NCBI GenBank assembly: GCA_016647705.1
Contig: CM028336.1
Span: forward strand, 11,726,880-11,790,879
Source: Eucommia ulmoides
Lineage: Eukaryota; Streptophyta; Magnoliopsida; Garryales; Eucommiaceae
Length of the DNA: 64,000 nucleotides
Direction: 5' to 3'
In this document: piece after piece, positions 43,646-55,360 of the stretch
Layout of the letters: each line of letters starts with the position of its first letter
Numbering within the stretch: the stretch's first letter is position 1
Notes under the pieces: generated by a model
The model's input: the letters and a program-made list of their open reading frames with translations, nothing else
What the model was told of the DNA's origin: nothing
Database searches by the model: none
Made by a program: the position numbers and the translations under genes

Positions 43646-44272
43646 TGCATGTGTATGTGTGCGTGCGTGCATGCGTGTGTATCCTATAAATTACAACATA
43701 TTTACATTTTGAGACATTTTAAGCCGTTAGATCGGATATCTAACGGTTGGATTAAATCTAAACATATTTTATATTTGAGACATTTTGGATGGTTGGATCG
43801 AATATCCAACGGCTGAGATTGAATAATATTAAGAGACATTTTCAACCCTTAATTAGATTCAAAGGTTTAGAAACCTCCTTCCCCATCTTTGGTTCAACCT
43901 TCTTCCCTATCTCCCTTCCTCTTGCCGCCTCAATCTGAACACCATTAGCCATCACCTAAATCCCATGTGAAATCGCCTCCATCGCCATGTCTTCTCGCTC
44001 TAGCTTCAAGGCAACGTCAATCTCGATCGATCAATTCCCCCCATTCTGCATGCTTCTATCAATTGATGTCTGACTTTAGAGATTGCGTTTTGTTATGGAT
44101 TTTGCCCCCTTTTTTTTTCTCTCTCTTTTTCTTGCGATGTCACTCTCGACCGTGAATCTATTGCCCGCATAACCCTTAGTAAGTCTTCTTTCCCTCACTC
44201 AGGTTCTATCTCAATTTCGTCGCTTACCACACACCAATATAACTTTGAACAAATTTGTGTTTTGTTAATGTA
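43646..44272. other. Spacer with CCGTTGGAT palindromes
   Basis: A GT/GC-alternating tract lies at 43648-43680. At 43722-43820 two related palindromes occur (CCGTTAGATCGGATATCTAA and GGTTGGATCGAATATCCAAC), each after GAGACATTTT. A 63-residue ORF at 43967-44155 is serine/proline-rich and unrecognised. Confidence 0.5.
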
Positions 44273-44420
44273 TTATATGGGTTTGGCCCACGTGGCTTAT
44301 TAGAGTAACACCCTAACCCCCACTCATTCTATAAATATATGTATATTTCGTTGTATTCTTATATCTCTTTCTAATATATCAATACATTATTCATTTTCCC
44401 ACTTCTCAATCATCTTAACA
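44273..44420 (+). repeat. Copia 5' LTR and adjoining primer site
   Basis: It starts TGTTAATGTATTATATGGG and ends CATCTTAACA, with TTCTATAAATATATG as TATA region (about 44330). TAGTATCAAGAGC (44421-44433) follows, a mutated form of the TGGTATCAGAGC primer-binding site. Confidence 0.85.
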
Positions 44421-44424
44421 TAGT

Positions 44425-44992
44425 ATCAAGAGCAAGTCTTTCCTAAACCTGTTCTCCCTAAAATTTTCGCAACCCTAAAGCTTCCACCGTCGCTTTCTTT
44501 ATTCTCCCAAGACTTTCGTCGCTACTGTAGGCGTCATCCTTACTCCGATATCAACAACCACCACACATTTATCTTCGTCTTGCAACGACAAACACAACGC
44601 CACCAAACTCACCGCTACCGAATCCCAAACGCGCCCTCATGCGCCTCAAACAGTCTGCAGCACCACCACACATCGCCATCTCGAATTTTAGGCTCTACCG
44701 CACATAATATCAAGAGCAAGTCATTCCTAGACCTGTTCTCCCTAAAATTTTCGCAACCCTAAAGCTTCTACCATCGCTTTCCTTATTCTCCCGAGACTTT
44801 CATCACTTCTGTAGGCGTCATCCTTGCTCCGATATCAACAACTACCACACCATCGTCTTCGTCTTGCAAAGACGAACACAATGCCACAAAACTCACCGCT
44901 CCCGAATCCCAGACACGCCCTCACGTGCCTTAAACAGTCTACAACACCACCACACATCGCCATCTCGGATTTTGGGCTCTACCGCCTCAACC
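44425..44992 (+). repeat. 284-bp tandem duplication in the Copia leader
   Basis: ATCAAGAGCAAGTC begins at 44425 and 44709. The units share CCTGTTCTCCCTAAAATTTT, GTAGGCGTCATCCTT and CCACACATCGCCATCTC. The duplication includes the decayed primer-binding site, so that site also exists twice. Confidence 0.85.
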
Positions 44993-45429
44993 TAGGCTCC
45001 AAATCGATGTCACAATATATCATCGGAACCATCTCGACGAGATGATTCAAAAGACAAAAAAATCAAGGCATTCTGACTCTGCACACGCTGACCAAAGACA
45101 CAGCTCCAGTTCACGCGTCATATCCACGCGTTGCCTCCCCTTTATCTTCATTGGTACTTTCACGTCAACCCTAGTTGTACAGTCAGCACCTAGTCAGTAC
45201 CCACTCAGCAGCCACGTCAGCGCCATATCACTACCATGTCAGCAATTGACCCGCCACGTCATCGGTTGACTAGCCATGTTAGAGTCTAGTTAATCTCTCT
45301 TGCTACGTCAGCGATTCAACTAAGGTACTTTCGTTAGACCGATTTAGGCCTTTTTATACCGGCTTTCTGCAAACTTAGAACAGATTCTATGATTTTTCGA
45401 CGTTCTGATTCTGTTTTCAACCTCCATTT

Positions 45430-46404
45430 TGTGATTTGAGGATCACAAAACGTACTTTCTTTTATATTTTTTGTGGTTTCTACACCGGTTCACCTCACTC
45501 TTTGCGCCTATGGTTGAATCGAACTTACCCTGGGTTATTACTACTATTCTGGACGAATCTAATTATGTTGTGTAGGCTCAAGAAATGTCTAGTTTCATCC
45601 GTGAGAAAAAAAATTGTGGCATTTCGTGATTGGATATATTACTAAACCTAAGAAGAAGAACAACGAAGATGCTTCCAAATACATTGACCATCTAAAGGAT
45701 TGAGATAAAAAAGAATCACTAGATTCTCACATGGTTTTGTGCCACCGTCATTCCAAAGATCAAACTTCAATTTGGTACACTCCAGACAGCTAAAGAACTT
45801 TGGGATCTTTTCCAGCATCGCTACACCAGGGTAGACATCTCAAATTGGTATCGTCTTATTTCCACCCTTCATAGCATGCGCTAAGAACTTGGGTAATTTG
45901 TCAACAGTTTTCTATCTCAAATGACTGCCGTATGGAACCAGTTGGCTCTCACTAAGCCAGCCCTGGAATAAACAAAAGAAGCTGATGTTCATGGAAAGTA
46001 CCAATCTGAGATATGTATTATGCAATTCCTGATGGGCTTGAGAGAGGAATCTAAGCCTGTACGAGCTTCAATCCTATACTGTGGCGCGATAGCTTCCCTA
46101 AATGACGTCCTTTTTTATCTACTCAGTGAGGAAACACGTCTTGCCACATTACAAGGATCTCATACAAATGTTGCCCTTGCAACACCACTTGTTCTTTCCA
46201 TACCAGCTGCCAAGGCCAACCCATCCCAGAAGCTCTTATACTGCAAATATTATAATTCATAAGGGCATGAATTGCTTAAATGTCCTTCTCGCCTGTATAA
46301 AGTCTGTAGAGAACCTGGCCACCATCTTGCAGACTGTCCTAAACTTCTATCTGGAAATCAGTCAAATAGAAACCAACATCGTTCTCGAGACTCTCGCAAC
46401 CGAT
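45430..46404 (+). pseudogene. Copia gag relic
   Basis: Pieces of a Copia Gag are readable with stops between them: QMTAVWNQLALTKPALE, IMQFLMGLREESKPVRASIL, EETRLATLQ, then a zinc-knuckle region CKYYNS.GHELLKCP (second cysteine lost, stop at about 46261) and CREPGHHLADCPKL. The reading ends at RNRSY (46409), where the palindrome is inserted, and resumes after it at SKPKNVAAIAT (about 49305). Gag forms the particle that packages element RNA; this copy cannot. Confidence 0.75.
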
Positions 46405-49304
46405 CTTATTGATAGGTGTAAAATACCTATCTACTTCTAAATCGAATTTGGTAGTTTTCGAGTGTTTTATTTATATTTAATTGCGTTTTAGTTTGTTTTT
46501 AGTTAATTCAAGTGTAGGGATGCAAACAAGCGATAAACGAGCAAAAACGGTGAAGAAACGTTGAAGAAACAAGGTTTCAAGATCACAGAAGCCACCCCTA
46601 CGGCGAGGAAGCCACCGCCGAGGCGGTGAGAATGCAGAGGACGTGCTGAAAAATGAACAGGAACCACCGCCTAGGCGGAGAAGCGTCAGAGAGTTAGTGT
46701 ACGTTGGGGTGCTGAACTACCGCCTAGGTGGAGAAACGTCAGAAAGTTGAGAACTGTTTCACCGCCTAGGCGAAGAAACCACCGCCTAGGCAGAAAACAG
46801 TCAGAATATTTGGTTCCAGCAGCCACCGCCTAGGTAGAAAGCAAACCGACTTAATCTCCGCCTAGGCGGAGATTCTACCACCTAGTTGGTAACGCTCTGC
46901 ACAGAAATATCTTTTTTTTTAGATATTTTCAAAACCTTTACTTAAAACCTTTTCTCACCAATTGGAAGGAGGTTGTTTTGGAGACCCGTTGCACCTTCGA
47001 TAATTTAGGAGTAGAATAGATTAGTTTAGGAAGTGATCCTTGGCTAATCTTGAAGAGATCGAAGAGGAAGATTCGCATGCCGAAGAAGAACAACAATAGC
47101 GGATCGATCTCGGGCGAAAGTGGACCACTCCACTTTAAGATTTGATATTTATTTCCTTGTTCTATCGTTGTATCTTAATGTTTTAGTATGATTTCCTCTT
47201 GGTTTAATGTTCTAATGGCCAAGATCATGTTAGTTTAGTTAGATATTAGTTAGGTTTAGATGTAATTCATGTAAATACCTTTTTGGTTGAATATAAGTTA
47301 ATTTTAATGGTTTGTTATCTAATTCCAATTGTGTTTACCGTTATTTCACGTTTATTACGCTTGTTACGATAAACTAAGAATATGGGGTTTGACACTCGGG
47401 AGAGGTAACCCCGGATTCGGACTAGGGTTAAACACAACACGACGATTCAATAATCTGGGAGGGAGTTAGAGAGTGTGCAATCCATGAGGTTGGGTCAAGA
47501 CTCACATGGCTATGTGTTCGAAAAGGCGTTCGAAGGGGACTTCGACGTCAACGCGAAGTCATGTATTCGCTCACTTTTCACTCGGAAGAGGAAGGGAGTG
47601 AGTTATAGATACCGAGATTGTTGGATGAGATAATAACCATTATTGATAACTAAACTAAGCCAAATAGGTACTAAGTTAATTAGTGTAATTAGAATTAATC
47701 CTTAGGAGTAGTTTTAATTAGTTGAATTTAAATATTAAATTGAATCGTCAGGATAATATGAGATTACGTAAATTGCGGTACTCAATTAATCACACTTTCC
47801 CTGTGGACACGATACCCAATCTTAACCGATTTACTATTCTAAAACTTTGACCTCATAGTCTCATATTATCCTGACGATTCAATTTAATATTTAAATTCAA
47901 CTAATTAAAACTAATCCTAAGGATTAATTCTAATTACACTAATTAACTAGGGATCGATTTCATTCACTTAGTACCTATTTGGCTTAGTTTACTTATCAAT
48001 AATGGTTATTATCTCATCCAACAATCTCGATATCTATAACTCACTCGCTCCCTCTTCTGAGTGAAAAGTGAGCGAATACATGACTTCGCGTTGACGCCGA
48101 AGTCCCCCTCGAACGTCTTTTCGAATACATAGCCACGTGAGTTTTGACCCAATCTCATGGATTGCATACTCTCCAACTCTCTCCCAGGTTATTAGATTAT
48201 TACATTGTGTTTAACCCTAATCCGAATCCGGGGTTACCTCTCCCGAGTGTCAAATTCTGTATTCTCTGTTTATCGTAACAAGCATAATAAACGTGAAATA
48301 ATGGTAAACACAATTGGAATTGGGTAACAAACCATTAAAATTAACTTATATTCAACCAAAAAGGTATTTACATGAATTATATCTAAACCTAACTAATATC
48401 TAACTAAACTAACATGATCTTGGCCATTAGAACATTAAACCAAGAGGAAATCACACTAAAACATTAAGATACAAAGATAAAACAAGGAAAGAAAGATCAA
48501 ATCTTAAAGTGGAGTGGTCCACTTTTTCGCCGGAGATCAATCCACTATTGTTCTTCTTCTTCGGCATGTGAATCTTCCTCTTCGATCTCTTCAAGATTGG
48601 CTAAGGATCACTTCCTAAACTAATATATTCTACTCCTAAATTATTCAAGATTGGTCAAGGATCACTTCCTAAACTAATCTATTCTACTCCTAAATTATCT
48701 AAGGTGCAAGGGGTCTCCAAAACAACCTCATTCCAATTGGTGAGAAAAGGTTTTAAGTAAAGATTTTGAAAATATCTTAGAAAATATCTAAAAAAAATAT
48801 ATTTCTATGCAGAGTGTTACCGCCTAGGTGGAGGTTAAGTTGGTTTGCTTTTTGCCTAGGCGGTGGTTTCTCCGCCTAGGTAGTGGCTGCTGGCACCAAA
48901 CATTCTGACTGTTTTCCACCTAGGCAGTGGTTTCTTCGCCTAAGCGGTGAAACAGTTCTCAACTGTCTAACGCTTCTCCACCTAGGCGGTGGTTCAGCAC
49001 CCCAACATGCACCAACTCTCTAACGCTTCTCCGCCTAGGTGGTGGTTTTTGTTCATTTTTTAGCACATCCTCTGCATTCTCACTGCCTCGGCGGTGGCTT
49101 CCTTGCCGTGGCGATGGCTTATGTGATCTTAAAACCTTGTTTCTTCACAGTTTTTCTACCATTTTCGCTCGTTTATCGCTTGTTGGCATCCCTACACCTG
49201 AAGTAACTAAAAACAAACTAAAACGCAATTAAATATAAATAAAATACTCAAAAACTGCCAAATTCGGTTTAGAAGTAGATAAGTATTTTACACCTATCAC
49301 CTAT
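46405..49304. mobile_element. 2.9-kb palindrome: two Athila-type LTRs inverted around a 95-bp loop
   Basis: Left arm 46410-47763 and right arm 47859-49299 are inverted copies (about 1.35 and 1.44 kb) around a 95-bp single-copy spacer. Both outer ends read TGATAGGTGTAAAATAC, the start of the Athila-like LTRs at 3588-14800. The spacer continues the left LTR (CCCTGTGGACACGATACCC) to CCTCATA, then switches strand at TCTCATATT, sharing CTCATA. Flanks are CTTAT and CCTAT, a 4-of-5 target duplication, and removing the block restores the Copia gag frame. The right arm carries an extra ~58-bp duplication at about 48592-48706. There is no primer site, coding or polypurine tract. CCGCCTAGGCGG palindromes lie in each arm. 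Confidence 0.9.
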
Positions 49305-49433
49305 TCCAAGCCAAAGAATGTTGCTGCTATAGCTACTAATGCTACATCAACTTCATCCAACTCTCCACCTGATTGAAATGATTTTTACATTGAGCTTATC
49401 GAGGCTCTAAGTAAAACCGGTAACTATATAGCT

Positions 49434-50800
49434 ATGTCAGCTACATCAGGTACATCCCGATGGTATTTTGATTATGCATGTTGCAATCACATGACTTCTA
49501 ATGCCTCTATCTTTTCCTCTAAACCCTGTGATGAGCATGCACTTACTATTCACACTACCAATGGATCAAATATGTTGGTTAGCCATACTAGACATGTTGA
49601 CGGTTCTTATTTGTCTCTCCTTGACACATATTTGGTCCCTAATCTTACGCTTAACCTTATATCTATTGGACAATTATGTGATCTTGGACTTGGCTTACAT
49701 TTTTCTTCTACTAGTTGTCGTGTGCAGGACCCTCAGACAGGAAAACTCCTTGTAACCGGCCGTAAAGTTGGATGCCTCTTTCAGCTCATTTACCTCCAAG
49801 TCCCATCCTCACCATCACCAAACCAATTAGCCGCATCCATCCTAGCACTCTCACCCGTAGAATTGTGATACTCTTGGTTAGGTCACACTTCATACAACCG
49901 TCTACGTTCTCTTATTTCTAGTAGTTTGTTAAATTCATTTCAGCATGAGTCTTTTCATTGTATTCATTGTCAACTTGCAAAACAATCAATTTTACCTTTT
50001 AATGAAAGTCATTTTATTTTCCTTGCACCCTTTGATTTAGTACATTCTGATGTTTGGGGGCCTTCTCCTCATGCATCAATGGGTGGTGCTCGCTATTTTG
50101 TTATATTTGTGGATGACTATTCTTGTTATAAGTGGTTGTTTCTAAAAAGCAGATCTGAACCATTTTAAATATATTCTAAACTTTTTTCTATGGTTCAAAC
50201 TCAATTCTCTCGGAATATCAAAGTTTTTTGTTTTGATAATGCAATGGAATATAAAGACCGTGCTTTTTCTAAACTTACTTCACAAAAATGCCACGCTCCT
50301 CCACCGCTCGTGCCTTGGAACCTCCCAACCAAATGGATGAGCCGAACTCAAACATAGACATATTCTTGACACCGTTCATGCTCTACTCATTTCGCCATCA
50401 TGTCTTGAATGTTTCTAGGGTGATGCTTCCTTAATCGTAGTGTACACAGTCAACGGTGTCCCTTCTGCCACAATCCAAAATCAGTCCTCATTCGAGCACT
50501 TTTTCAGTAAATATCCTGATTACTCGAACTCAGAGACTTTGGTTGTGCTTGTTTTGTTATTCTCAAACCACATGAACACAATAAATTACAACCAAGGGCT
50601 CACTTGTGTTGTTTCATTGGATATGTTATTGAACATAAGGGGTATCGATGCTGGGATCTTATTTCTAAAACTCTTCGTATCTCTCATCATATCATTTTTT
50701 GGGAACATCAAATATTCTCTTCCTTACAGTCATTTGACATGTCAACCATCACTAACTCCAGATTCTTTACTGATCCATCTATTGAGTTATTTTTTAAGAA
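49434..50800 (+). pseudogene. Copia protease, GAG-pre-integrase and integrase
   Basis: SRWYFDYACCNHMTS (about 49455) is the Copia protease start, with DYA in place of the usual D(S/T)G/A. It continues with YLVPNLTLNLISIGQLCDLG, the GAG-pre-integrase YSWLGHTSYNRLRSL..CIHCQLAK, and the integrase core FDLVHSDVWGPSP with FVIFVDDYS and FDNAMEY. The region after 50270 is frameshifted until VLLFSNHMNTI and GYRCWDLISKTLRISHH. Stops at about 49868, 50166 and 50358 break it. Confidence 0.85.
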
Positions 50801-51648
50801 TTTAGTTTCAGGTACTGTTGAGTCCACCTCAGAATCACCACCTGATATCACCCCTTCCGTTTTGGAACCACCAACTTATCCTACCTCTCCAAACCTAGCT
50901 CCAACTCTAGAAGCATTAGCTGATCTCACCCCTCTGACTCAATCGGTCATGACCGAGGATATTCTTGTGTCTGATGAGTTTGCACCGACTCCCTCTGAGA
51001 GTTATCTTCCAGATCACTCTCGCAAATCTACTAGGGTAACTCTTCGCCCTTCTTATCTTGCTGATTATCATTGTTTTTCCACTATACCTCATATGTATGA
51101 GCCTCAATCCTATGAGGAGATTAATACTAATCTTCTTTGGCAGAAAGCAATGAATGAAAAACTTTAGGCCCTAGCCAAAACTCATACCTAGGATATTGTT
51201 GATCTGCCCTCTAGAAAAACTTTTATTGGGTACAAATAGGTGTTTAAGATCAAGACACTTTCTGATGGCTCTATTGAACGATATAAAGCCCGACTTGTTG
51301 CCAAGAGATTTTCTCAATAATACGACATTGACTATGAAGAGATATTTGATCCAGTGGCGAGGCTTACATATGTCCATACACTTCTTGCTGTCGTTACCAT
51401 TCGAAGATGGATTCTGTTTCAAATGGTTGTCAAAAATGTATTTCTCAATGGGGATCTTTCTGAGGAAGTTTATATGCATACCCCTCCCAGCTTGGAGACC
51501 CCTCAAAATAAAGTTTGTTACCTTCGCCGTGCCCTATATGGTTTAAAACGAGCTCCACGTGCCTAGTTTGCTAAATTCAGCACTACTAGTCATCAGTTTG
51601 GGTTTATACCAAGTGCTTATAATTCAGCACTACTAGTCATCAGTTTGG
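50604..51648 (+). pseudogene. Copia integrase tail and reverse transcriptase, truncated before the catalytic box
   Basis: The frame 50604-51167 runs from the integrase tail through a proline/serine-rich linker (PPDITPSVLEPPTYPTSPNL) to NTNLLWQKAMNEKL at the RT start. Next come IERYKARLVAKRFSQ, DPVARLTYVHTLLAV, VVKNVFLNGDLSEEVYMHTP and [16 protein letters not shown]. It breaks off after KFSTTSHQFGFIPSAYN. The YVDD active site and about 40 residues around it are missing. A 28-bp duplicate (AATTCAGCACTACTAGTCAT onward) at 51574-51601 and 51621-51648 sits at the break. Confidence 0.8.
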
Positions 51649-53291
51649 AGTATCCCCCGTGCGGGTTTAGGAATTTGCACCCAAGGTCAACTCCACGGTA
51701 ACCCAATATCCTCGGTCCTCACATGATATCATCTCAATACCCCCAGCCAGACACATTTAACACACACACACACACAATATTTCCTTTATAGTATTGGAAT
51801 TGCCCAAACTTCAACTTTTTACAACAGACCCAATTTCATTTGAAAATACATTTTCAAGTAAACACACAAGAATACATATATATAATACATGCTCAAAAAC
51901 ACATAAGAGAATGGATATGATCCCCTACCTCAAGATGTAAGTAGTCACCTAACAATCTCAAGTAATCTTATTTCAGCTCACCTAACTATTAGAAGCAAAA
52001 TTAAACATTCTCTTTATTAATATCATCACTTTATGCGCGTACCCTTGATATCCCAATATTTCTTAAGGAGATATTGCACGTGTGAGAACTATTAGGGGGA
52101 ACACTCACTCATTTTACCACTGTTTAAAATTTGTTTATGTTCTTCTTATATTTCTCTATGAAAATAGACACCCCAATCTTTAAAACTCACTTTGAATCAC
52201 CAGATTTTGATTTTTCTACATTTAGTTATGATTTTTCAAAATTCAGCAAACAAGTTTCCAAAACATTACGGGACTACATTCAGTCAACTTTCAGGGTCTG
52301 GTTTGGCATCATTTCAGGTTCAATATTCACCATATAATAGCTCAATCCTCATTGAGTCTAGTTTCGTTTTCCACAAATTTCATATTTTTTTGATTTTTCT
52401 ACGAATTGATATGAATTTTTAAAGTTAGGTTGCTGGGGGAAACAAAATGCAGAATTTGCACTTCGTAATTTTGGTTCTTTAGTTTCTTTGATACGCAACC
52501 ACGTTTTTTGCTCTTCTAAGGCTTAGAGATCATCCCAAACTATCATACAATCATTCTAATTCATCTAGAGTTCATGTACATCATAGTTTTTTCCTTAGAT
52601 TTCCTCTCTTAAAACAGAAAAATAAAAAATAAAAAATGGTTTAAGCTCCAAATCTCATGAAGAAAGTAAAAATCAGATTTTTATACATGTTTATTTTTCC
52701 AAATCTCAAGTCAAATTCGACCTAACCAACTTGTACATGACAAATTTCAATTTTAATAGGTTAGTTTTACATCTTAACCCTTAGATCCATAAGAAATCAT
52801 GTTAGAACTTCAATTGTAATTTCTAGGGTTTTTGAGACTTACCAAATATGAGTTCATCATTCCTCCAAGAATTGATTTCACCCATAGATCTCCTCAAATT
52901 CTTGATCTAAACCCACAAGCCCTTTATTCTTCTCTCTTCCTCTCTTGAACGATCTTCTCTTTCTCTTTTTTCTCCCCTCTTCTTCCCTTAGGTTCATGAA
53001 GGTTGAGATAGAAAATACAAGAAGTTGATTTTTCTTTTGTCTTCCTCCTTTTCTCTCTCTCTCACGTTTTCCACACAATGGATTTACTATACAAGATTTT
53101 TTTATACTAATTACACTAACATCCCCATATATATTATAATATTATCATCAAACCCTAAAATTATACTTGTGCTCCCAAAATTATAAAATATTCGTCTTTA
53201 CCTCAAGATTTCCAGGATATATCAAAATAATCTCAAGAATATTTAATCATAAAATATTATTTCCTGAAATATAAATTTTCGAGGTATTACA
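51649..53291 (-). mobile_element. Gypsy LTR inserted in Copia, reverse orientation
   Basis: On the minus strand it starts TGTAATACCTCGAAAATTTA at 53291, a clean LTR terminus. Copia resumes right after it with FLSGQFKMKDLSVLTYFLG. The other end lies at the damaged junction near 51649 and lacks a recognisable LTR end. A pyrimidine-rich tract (52920-53080) and a CA run (51760-51775) are inside. Short ORFs have no domain. It resembles the reverse LTR at 18123-19158. Confidence 0.6.
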
Positions 53292-54196
53292 GTTTCTCAG
53301 TGGCCAATTCAAGATGAAAGATCTTAGCGTACTAACTTATTTTCTTGGTCTCGAAGTTTCATTTGGTTATGATGGATATTTTATCTCTCAAGCTAAATAT
53401 GCCTCAGATCTCATTTCTAAGGTTGGGATCACTAACTCTACCATTGCCACTACTCCTCTCAAGTTGAACGTCGAACTTACCCAACTCGATGGTTCACATC
53501 TTTTGGAAATCGCTCTATATCTCCAACTGATTGGAAGTTTTGTATATCTTACTGTCACTCGCCCTAACATTACCTATGTCATTCATTAGGTTAGTCAGTT
53601 CTTGTTCGCTCCTTGGACCACCCATTACTCGGTTGTTATTCGTATTCTTCGGTATATCAATGATACTTTATTTCATGGGATTCATTTCTCAGTTCAGTCT
53701 GCTCCTGTCTTACAAGCTTATTTAGATGCCGACTGGGCTAGAGACCCCACCGACAGATGTTCAACCACTGGTTACTATTTCTTTTTAGGAAATTCTCTCA
53801 TTTCCTAGCATAGTAAGAAACAAATTGCGATTGCTTACTCTAGTACTGAAACTGAATATCGTGCCATGACTGATGCAACTCAAGAACTTCTCTGGTTTCA
53901 ATGGCTACTCACTGACATAAACATCTCTTCTCTTGTTGCCACTACCCTACACTGTAACAACATGAGTGTTATTCAGATCGCTCACAATGATATCTTCCAT
54001 GAGCATACAAAACACATCAAGACTGATTGTCACTTTATCTATCATTATATTCTGCAGAATATGATTCGTCTATAATCCATCAGTTCAGCCGATCAGACAG
54101 TTGACATTTTCATTGAGTCTCATCCACCCGGACGCTTTCACTCTCTGGTTTCCAAACTCAAGCTTACCTCGCACTTACCACCTTAAGTTTGAGGGG
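53292..54196 (+). pseudogene. Copia RNase H region
   Basis: It reads QFKMKDLSVLTYFLGLEVSF, SKVGITNSTIATTPLKLNVE, IGSFVYLTVTRPNITYVIH, a stop, then [60 protein letters not shown] and HTKHIKTDCHFI. The RNase H acidic residues in DADWA, STETEY and the CNN (for CDN) position can be placed; the last aspartate is changed to asparagine. Stops occur at about 53587, 53806 and 54073. The polypurine tract TTTGAGGGG precedes the 3' LTR. Confidence 0.85.
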
Positions 54197-54351
54197 TGAT
54201 AATGTATTATATGGGTTTGGCCCACGTGGTTCATTAAGGCAAAACCCTAACCCCACTCCCCCTATAAATATGTGTATATCGTTGTATTCTTGTACCTCTT
54301 TCTAATATATCAATACGTGATTCATTCTCTCATTTCTCAATCATCTTAACA
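54197..54351 (+). repeat. Copia 3' LTR
   Basis: It starts TGATAATGTATTATATGGG (first bases changed from TGTTAATG) and ends CATCTTAACA, with CCCTATAAATATGTG as TATA region. Confidence 0.85.
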
Positions 54352-55360
54352 TGTTGAATTTAACTAAATGTAACTCCAATTTTGCTAGATCTAAGTTCGA
54401 CCTGATTAAACCCATTTCTATTTTGCTATATGTGTTTTACTGTTTTTTTTTTTTTGTTGTTGTTGTTGTTGTTGTTGTTTCTATAAGCAGTTGAATGGTT
54501 GAATATGTTTCTTTTACCGTTTGATTTCTATTGTGCTCCCAGAATTTTCAAACAATTTTCTGGAAACAACTAATTTATTCCTGCATTTCTATTTCTATAG
54601 TGAGAATGTAGGGAAATCTACCATACCAAAAGAATGCATAGGTAATCCCATTTTTTCCCCCAAATCTCTAACTATCAACGTTACCCAAGTATCATTTTTG
54701 GGTTTTCTGAAAGAGCTTTCGAGTTGCTAATTATGTACTGAATTAAAAATTTGTAATTGAATTGGGTGTTTCGCGTCAAAGTTTAGCAGTCGAGTTACTA
54801 ATTTTGTACAAAATCAATTTTTTTGTTATTCAATGCAAGTTATGTTATATCTGAGAGCGACGATACTAATCTCAGATTTTGAAAATTCAAAGCATCAAAA
54901 CAAATGGGAGTTGTATAATTCTCATTTATCTCTGCTTATATTTCTTTTACCTTTTCAAGTTGAAATCTTTTTAAGACTTTCGAATAAGATCTTTCCTTTT
55001 AGCTGCATTATTTACTATGATTCATGAATTATACTATACCTAGCAATAGAAAAAAATTATATAATCCTTGAAATAAAACACTTACATATCAACTAGATGT
55101 TGATATCTTTTGTTGAACCTAATATTTTGATGAACAATTAAATGATATTTTGTGGAACTAATATTTTTATTGAGTAATTTCAGATTTAAGTTTACTATAT
55201 TTAATCGAGATGGAAAATCACCTAAGAATTTATAATGGGTGCAAAATAAAGACAATAGAGATATAAAGATTATTGAATATTGAAGACAATTAGGTAAAAA
55301 CAAATCATTGTTTTTATACTCTTAATGTAACCCGAATTAGGATCACGCACGACACTTGAA
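54352..55360. other. AT-rich spacer
   Basis: A T-run followed by (GTT)n lies at about 54440-54480. ORFs 54521-54730 and 54833-55027 are AT-rich chance frames without motifs. Confidence 0.5.

Larger units (their letters stand above)
44273..54351 (+). mobile_element. Copia retrotransposon with both LTRs, interrupted by two later insertions
   Basis: LTRs at 44273-44420 and 54197-54351 (short, about 150 bp) flank gag, protease, integrase, reverse transcriptase and RNase H in the Copia order. Target duplication candidates are TGTTT before and TGTTG after (4 of 5). Total span is 10.1 kb because a 2.9-kb palindrome (46410-49299) and a 1.6-kb gypsy LTR (51649-53291) lie inside. Many stops and frame changes make it inactive. 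The same family supplies the minus-strand Copia in the p24 intron. Confidence 0.85.

Noticed and set aside
51171-51506. 111-codon minus-strand ORF in the forward Copia
   Set aside because: It is the antisense shadow of the reverse transcriptase.
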